A stretch of 64,000 nucleotides of DNA from positions 1,364,001 through 1,428,000 of the forward strand of contig JAXLWL010000002.1 in NCBI GenBank assembly GCA_046328505.1, written 5' to 3'. Shown here piece by piece: positions 61,133-64,000 of the stretch (position 1 is its first letter; the number at the start of each line of letters is the position of its first letter). The DNA is from JBDHWG01 sp046328505 (GTDB taxonomy: Bacteria > Chloroflexota > Anaerolineae > Epilineales > JAHCIE01). The notes under the pieces were generated by a model, which had not been told where the DNA came from, made no database searches, and saw only the letters and a list, made by a program, of their open reading frames with translations. The translations under genes and the position numbers were made by a program.

Positions 61133-62098
61133 ATGGATCGTCTAGAGCGGCAACCCGTCGACCTTGAGGCCCTCTCGGCCTACATCGACGGCGAGCTGAG
61201 CGAGACCGAGCGCGCCGAGGTCGAGGCACGCCTCGCCGCCGACGCGACATGGCGCGCCGAGCTGGATAGCTTGCGCTGGGGCGTTAGCCTTATGCGCAAC
61301 ACGCCGGATGCGGCGCTGCCGCGCTCGTTTGAGCTGCCCCTGCCCGCCCCTGCTCCAACGCTGGAAGTCGAGACGGCCCGTTCCGCGCAGCGCGCGTGGT
61401 CGTGGCTGTATGGCGCGCTCCGGGCCAGCGCCGGCGTCGCCGCCGTCCTGCTCGTCCTGGTCGCAGCCGCCGACGCTTACCAGGGCTTTCGCCTGGCCCA
61501 GCCGACCCCCACGTCTCTCTCTGCTGTGCCTGCCGCTGCCCCTCGCAGCGCGTCCGAAGCCGCCCCGGCGCCCGCCCCCGCCGCAGCGCAAGCCCCGCAA
61601 GCGCCCAATGTCGCCAGTGGTGCTGTGGCTGCCTCCGGCGCAGCGCAGCCCACACCGGCGGCCAAGGCCCCGGCCGCGGCAGCGGCTCCTAAGGCGCCAG
61701 TGCCGGCCGCAACATCGCCGGCGCCAGCCGCGGCTGCGGCGCAGGCCTTTCAGGCTCCCACAGCCGAGGCGGCCGCGCCGGCGGCCCTGGCCCCGACGGC
61801 AGCCGACAATCGCCAGGGCGCCATCCCATCCGCCAAGCAACCGGCGTCCACCGCCACGCCAGCCGCCAAAGCGGCTGCCGCGTCCGCACCCGCAGCGCCC
61901 TCGCCTGAGGTCAGCTCACGTTCGGTGAGCCCGCCCGCAGTTCAGCCGCCGAGCGTGGGCGAGACCATCCCGGTCATCTCTATAGCGCCGGCTTCAGAAC
62001 CAGCCCCATCCTTCCCCTGGCGCGCGGTCGAGATTTCGCTCGCCGTCCTGGTCGCCGCCCTGGCCGCCGCCGCCTTGCTCATGCGCCGACAAATGTAA
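61133..62098 (+). CDS. Membrane anti-sigma factor lacking the zinc motif
   Basis: The 321-residue protein begins with an anti-sigma N-domain (LEALSAYIDGELSETERAEVEARLAAD) that keeps the fold but has no HxxxCxxC zinc motif. One TM helix follows (about 98-112, AGVAAVLLVLVAAAD). A long Ala/Pro-rich segment (about 125-290) is probably extracytoplasmic and disordered. A second TM helix (AVEISLAVLVAALAAAALLM) lies at the end, followed by RRQM. It would hold the ECF sigma at the membrane. The inducing signal is unknown. The low-complexity stretch is unlike its neighbours in composition. Confidence 0.82.
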   Translation: MDRLERQPVDLEALSAYIDGELSETERAEVEARLAADATWRAELDSLRWGVSLMRNTPDAALPRSFELPLPAPAPTLEVETARSAQRAWSWLYGALRASAGVAAVLLVLVAAADAYQGFRLAQPTPTSLSAVPAAAPRSASEAAPAPAPAAAQAPQAPNVASGAVAASGAAQPTPAAKAPAAAAAPKAPVPAATSPAPAAAAAQAFQAPTAEAAAPAALAPTAADNRQGAIPSAKQPASTATPAAKAAAASAPAAPSPEVSSRSVSPPAVQPPSVGETIPVISIAPASEPAPSFPWRAVEISLAVLVAALAAAALLMRRQM

Positions 62099-62133
62099 AG
62101 AGACCTGGCAGGTTAGCTCCCGCCAGGTCTCTT
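62098..62133. terminator. Two-way terminator between the anti-sigma gene and the ABC ATPase gene
   Basis: AAGAGACCTGGC (62098-62109) and GCCAGGTCTCTT (62122-62133) form a perfect 12-bp stem with a 12-base loop. It starts at the anti-sigma stop codon and is followed by CCTT. Confidence 0.75.
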
Positions 62134-62151
62134 CCTTGCGCCCTAGAACGA

Positions 62152-63255
62152 CTACGTGTAGATAGCCTTCTCGGTCTTGGGATCGAACAGCTTCATCGTC
62201 TCCATGTTGAACACGGCATCGAACGTGTCGCCCGTCTTGACGCGGACGCGCGGGTCCACGCGGGCGACGAAGGACTTCTGCCCCGACTGGAGATAGAGGT
62301 AGATTTCGCTACCCATCATTTCGGTCACTTCCACATTGGCCGTGAGCGGCGCCGCGACGATGTTCGACGGCTCGAAGCCCTTGGCATGGATGTCCTCAGG
62401 GCGCATCCCGAAGATGACTTCCTTGCCGAGATACGGCTGGATCTCCGCAGCGTGGTTCTCGGGAACGCGAACGCGGAACGTGCCACAATCGATGTACATC
62501 TCCTGGGGTGAACCGGTGACGGTGGAGTCGAAGAAGTTCATCGCCGGGCTGCCGATGAAGCCCGCCACGAAGATGTTGGCCGGATGATCATACAGCGTCT
62601 GCGGCGTGTCGAGCTGCTGCAGGATGCCGTCGCGCATGACCGCGATCCGGTCGGCCATCGTCATGGCCTCAACCTGGTCGTGGGTGACATAGATGAAGGT
62701 CGTCTTGAGGCGCTGATGCAGCTTGCTGATGTCGGCGCGGGTCTGAACGCGGAGCTTGGCGTCCAGGTTCGACAGCGGCTCGTCGAAGAGGAAAACCGCT
62801 GGCTCGCGGACGATGGCGCGCCCGACGGCGACGCGCTGCCGCTGACCGCCGGAGAGCTGCTTCGGCTTGCGCTCGAGGAGCTTCTGAAGGCCGAGCACGT
62901 CGGCCGCTTCCTGGACGCGCTTGTCGATCTCAGTCTTGGGGGTCTTGCGGAGCTTGAGGCCGAACGCCATGTTGTCGTAGACGCTCATGTGGGGATACAG
63001 AGCGTAGGACTGGAACACCATGGCGATGTCCCGATCCTTGGGTGGCACGTCGTTGACGATTCGGTCGCCAATCTTGACCGTGCCGTCACTGATCTCCTCC
63101 AGCCCCGCGAGCATTCGGAGAGCAGTGGACTTCCCGCAGCCTGACGGCCCGACCAACACCAGGAACTCGCCGTCCTTGATGTCGAAGCTCAGGTCATTGA
63201 CTGCAGTTACTTCTGAGTACCGCTTGAAGACGTGGTCAAAGGTCACGCTAGCCAT
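62152..63255 (-). CDS. Sugar ABC transporter ATP-binding protein, UgpC/MsmX/MalK type
   Basis: The 367-residue protein has Walker A GPSGCGKST, Q-loop VFQSYALYPHM, signature LSGGQRQRVAVGRA, Walker B FLFDEPLSNLD and the H-loop in YVTHDQVEAMTM. A C-terminal TOBE-type regulatory domain follows (FGMRPEDIHAKGF). MsmX-type ATPases often serve several permeases. With no permease next to it, it is a good candidate partner of the fused sugar permease at 49.9-51.9 kb (inference). Confidence 0.94.
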   Translation of the reverse strand: MASVTFDHVFKRYSEVTAVNDLSFDIKDGEFLVLVGPSGCGKSTALRMLAGLEEISDGTVKIGDRIVNDVPPKDRDIAMVFQSYALYPHMSVYDNMAFGLKLRKTPKTEIDKRVQEAADVLGLQKLLERKPKQLSGGQRQRVAVGRAIVREPAVFLFDEPLSNLDAKLRVQTRADISKLHQRLKTTFIYVTHDQVEAMTMADRIAVMRDGILQQLDTPQTLYDHPANIFVAGFIGSPAMNFFDSTVTGSPQEMYIDCGTFRVRVPENHAAEIQPYLGKEVIFGMRPEDIHAKGFEPSNIVAAPLTANVEVTEMMGSEIYLYLQSGQKSFVARVDPRVRVKTGDTFDAVFNMETMKLFDPKTEKAIYT

Positions 63256-63387
63256 GCGACTTTTCCTCCATTTCTACGCATGTATCGTGACCAGAGGATA
63301 GCACACCGGTAAGAGTGTGTCAAGCGCGGCTGGTCCAATTTAGGGTCGAGGTGAGAAGCGAGAATCCGTCGCGGGCAGCGTTTCGGG

Positions 63388-63393
63388 TATAAT
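63388..63393 (+). promoter_or_regulatory. TATAAT of a probable polA promoter
   Basis: A perfect -10 hexamer lies 48 bases before the polA ATG. The region 17 bases upstream (TCCGTC) is a poor -35. Confidence 0.35.
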
Positions 63394-63440
63394 TAAAGGC
63401 AGACGATAAAACGACGTAAGACGCCGGAAACGAGAGCTCT

Positions 63441-64000
63441 ATGCCCGACGAGTCGACCCAACGTCCTCGGCTCATCCTCATTGACGGCCACGCCCTGGCC
63501 TACCGCGCCTTCCACGCGCTCAGCGAATCCCAGCTCGCCACCAGCACCGGCGAGCTGACCGGCGGCATATTTGGCTTCATGCAGATGCTGCTCGTGGTGC
63601 TACGCGAGCACACGCCCGACTACATCGCAGTTACGTGGGATGCCGGGCTGTCGGGGCGCCGCGAGGAGTTCGCGGAATACAAGACCAACCGCGTCGCCAT
63701 GCCGTCTGATCTCGGCCGGCAAATTGGGCGCATTCGCGAGGTGCTGGACGCCTTCCGCATCAAATCGGTGGAACTGGCCGGTTACGAGGCCGACGATCTC
63801 ATCGGCACCCTGGCCCTTCGCGCTAGCGAGGACGGCTTCGAGACTCTTATCGTCACCGGCGACAGCGATACGTTTCAGCTCGTCGGCCCTCACGTGACAG
63901 TGCTCACGACGCGCGGCCGGTTCAGCGAGACCATCATCTATGATGAGGCCGCGCTCCAGGCGCGCTTCGCCCTGGCGCCAGCGCAGCTCATCGACTTCAA
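63441..64000 (+). CDS. polA: DNA polymerase I, N-terminal 5'-3' exonuclease part (3' end outside window)
   Basis: The frame is open to the window end, giving 186 complete codons. The start reads RLILIDGHALAYRAFHAL, then FGFMQMLLVVL, VTWDAGLSGRREEFAEYK (the nuclease Asp), MPSDLGRQIGRIREVL, GYEADDLIGTLA and IVTGDSDTFQLV, which are the metal-binding aspartates of the FEN/5' nuclease fold. In this position it is most likely the start of PolA, about 900 residues. A stand-alone exonuclease is possible but cannot be excluded here. Confidence 0.88.
   Translation, partial: MPDESTQRPRLILIDGHALAYRAFHALSESQLATSTGELTGGIFGFMQMLLVVLREHTPDYIAVTWDAGLSGRREEFAEYKTNRVAMPSDLGRQIGRIREVLDAFRIKSVELAGYEADDLIGTLALRASEDGFETLIVTGDSDTFQLVGPHVTVLTTRGRFSETIIYDEAALQARFALAPAQLIDF

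Noticed and set aside
61500..61920. Ala/Pro-rich stretch as a tandem DNA repeat or frameshifted region
   Set aside because: There is no fixed repeat unit and the frame is open through to a sensible C-terminal TM helix, so it is a low-complexity protein segment.

Overview
The window is a contiguous piece of a high-GC bacterial chromosome with dense, mostly operon-packed genes on both strands. I see no rRNA or tRNA genes, no CRISPR array, no phage genes and no transposase. The gene set (MurT/GatD peptidoglycan amidation, SMC, FakA/DegV/Asp23 lipid module, R2-like ligand-binding oxidase, selenocysteine-type SelD, fused ABC permeases, no outer-membrane genes) and the types of dispersed palindromic repeats fit Chloroflexota best. 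That assignment is inference, and I cannot place it below phylum.

Layout. 1-1386: tail of a CDP-alcohol phosphatidyltransferase, then a secreted C39-like/TPR protein. 1626-10925: an acyl-CoA or aromatic-CoA catabolic cluster with a PaaK-type ligase, three crotonase-family enzymes (one with a C-terminal zinc ribbon), an SDR, an R2lox-type metal oxidase, a flavin reductase, two thiolases and a small dimeric-barrel-like protein. 11063-16734: moaC, a threonine-synthase-like enzyme, a GT2/UbiA pair and a fused LivH-LivM permease. 16908-24804: selD (selenocysteine at an in-frame TGA, missed if the gene is started at 16968), fabF, rnc, an RmlD-like reductase and smc. 24811-29748 (minus): HD-domain protein, MarR regulator, large GT39-type membrane glycosyltransferase, and a small HTH-like protein behind a long structured leader. 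30267-34649: carAB. 34777-41044: nagA, murT-gatD, a radical SAM protein with viperin-like features, and a two-gene transglutaminase operon. 41262-44653: acyl-CoA synthetase, ADP-ribosylglycohydrolase, and a tiny protein made of DFARGQ repeats. 44862-51866: a sugar-acid catabolic and uptake region (two enolase-superfamily dehydratases, an RraA-like aldolase, a lipoprotein binding protein, a MalF-MalG fusion permease). 52171-57714: MBL-fold protein, degV-fakA-asp23, rpmB, a soluble histidine kinase. 57902-64000: VOC protein, ilvD, ECF sigma with a zinc-less anti-sigma, a UgpC/MsmX-type ATPase, and the start of polA.

How it fits together. The 1.6-10.9 kb cluster looks like an aerobic CoA-thioester degradation route in which the usual PaaABCE epoxidase is absent and an R2lox protein plus flavin reductase occupy its place. 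The sugar-acid region lacks its own ATPase; the MsmX/UgpC-type ATPase at 62-63 kb could energise the fused permease. Intergenic gaps hold many palindromes acting as terminators or belonging to dispersed repeat families, and several well-formed sigma70-type promoters.

Limits. All calls come from reading motifs by eye. Specific substrates, orthology and RNA folds were not tested by any search or folding program.
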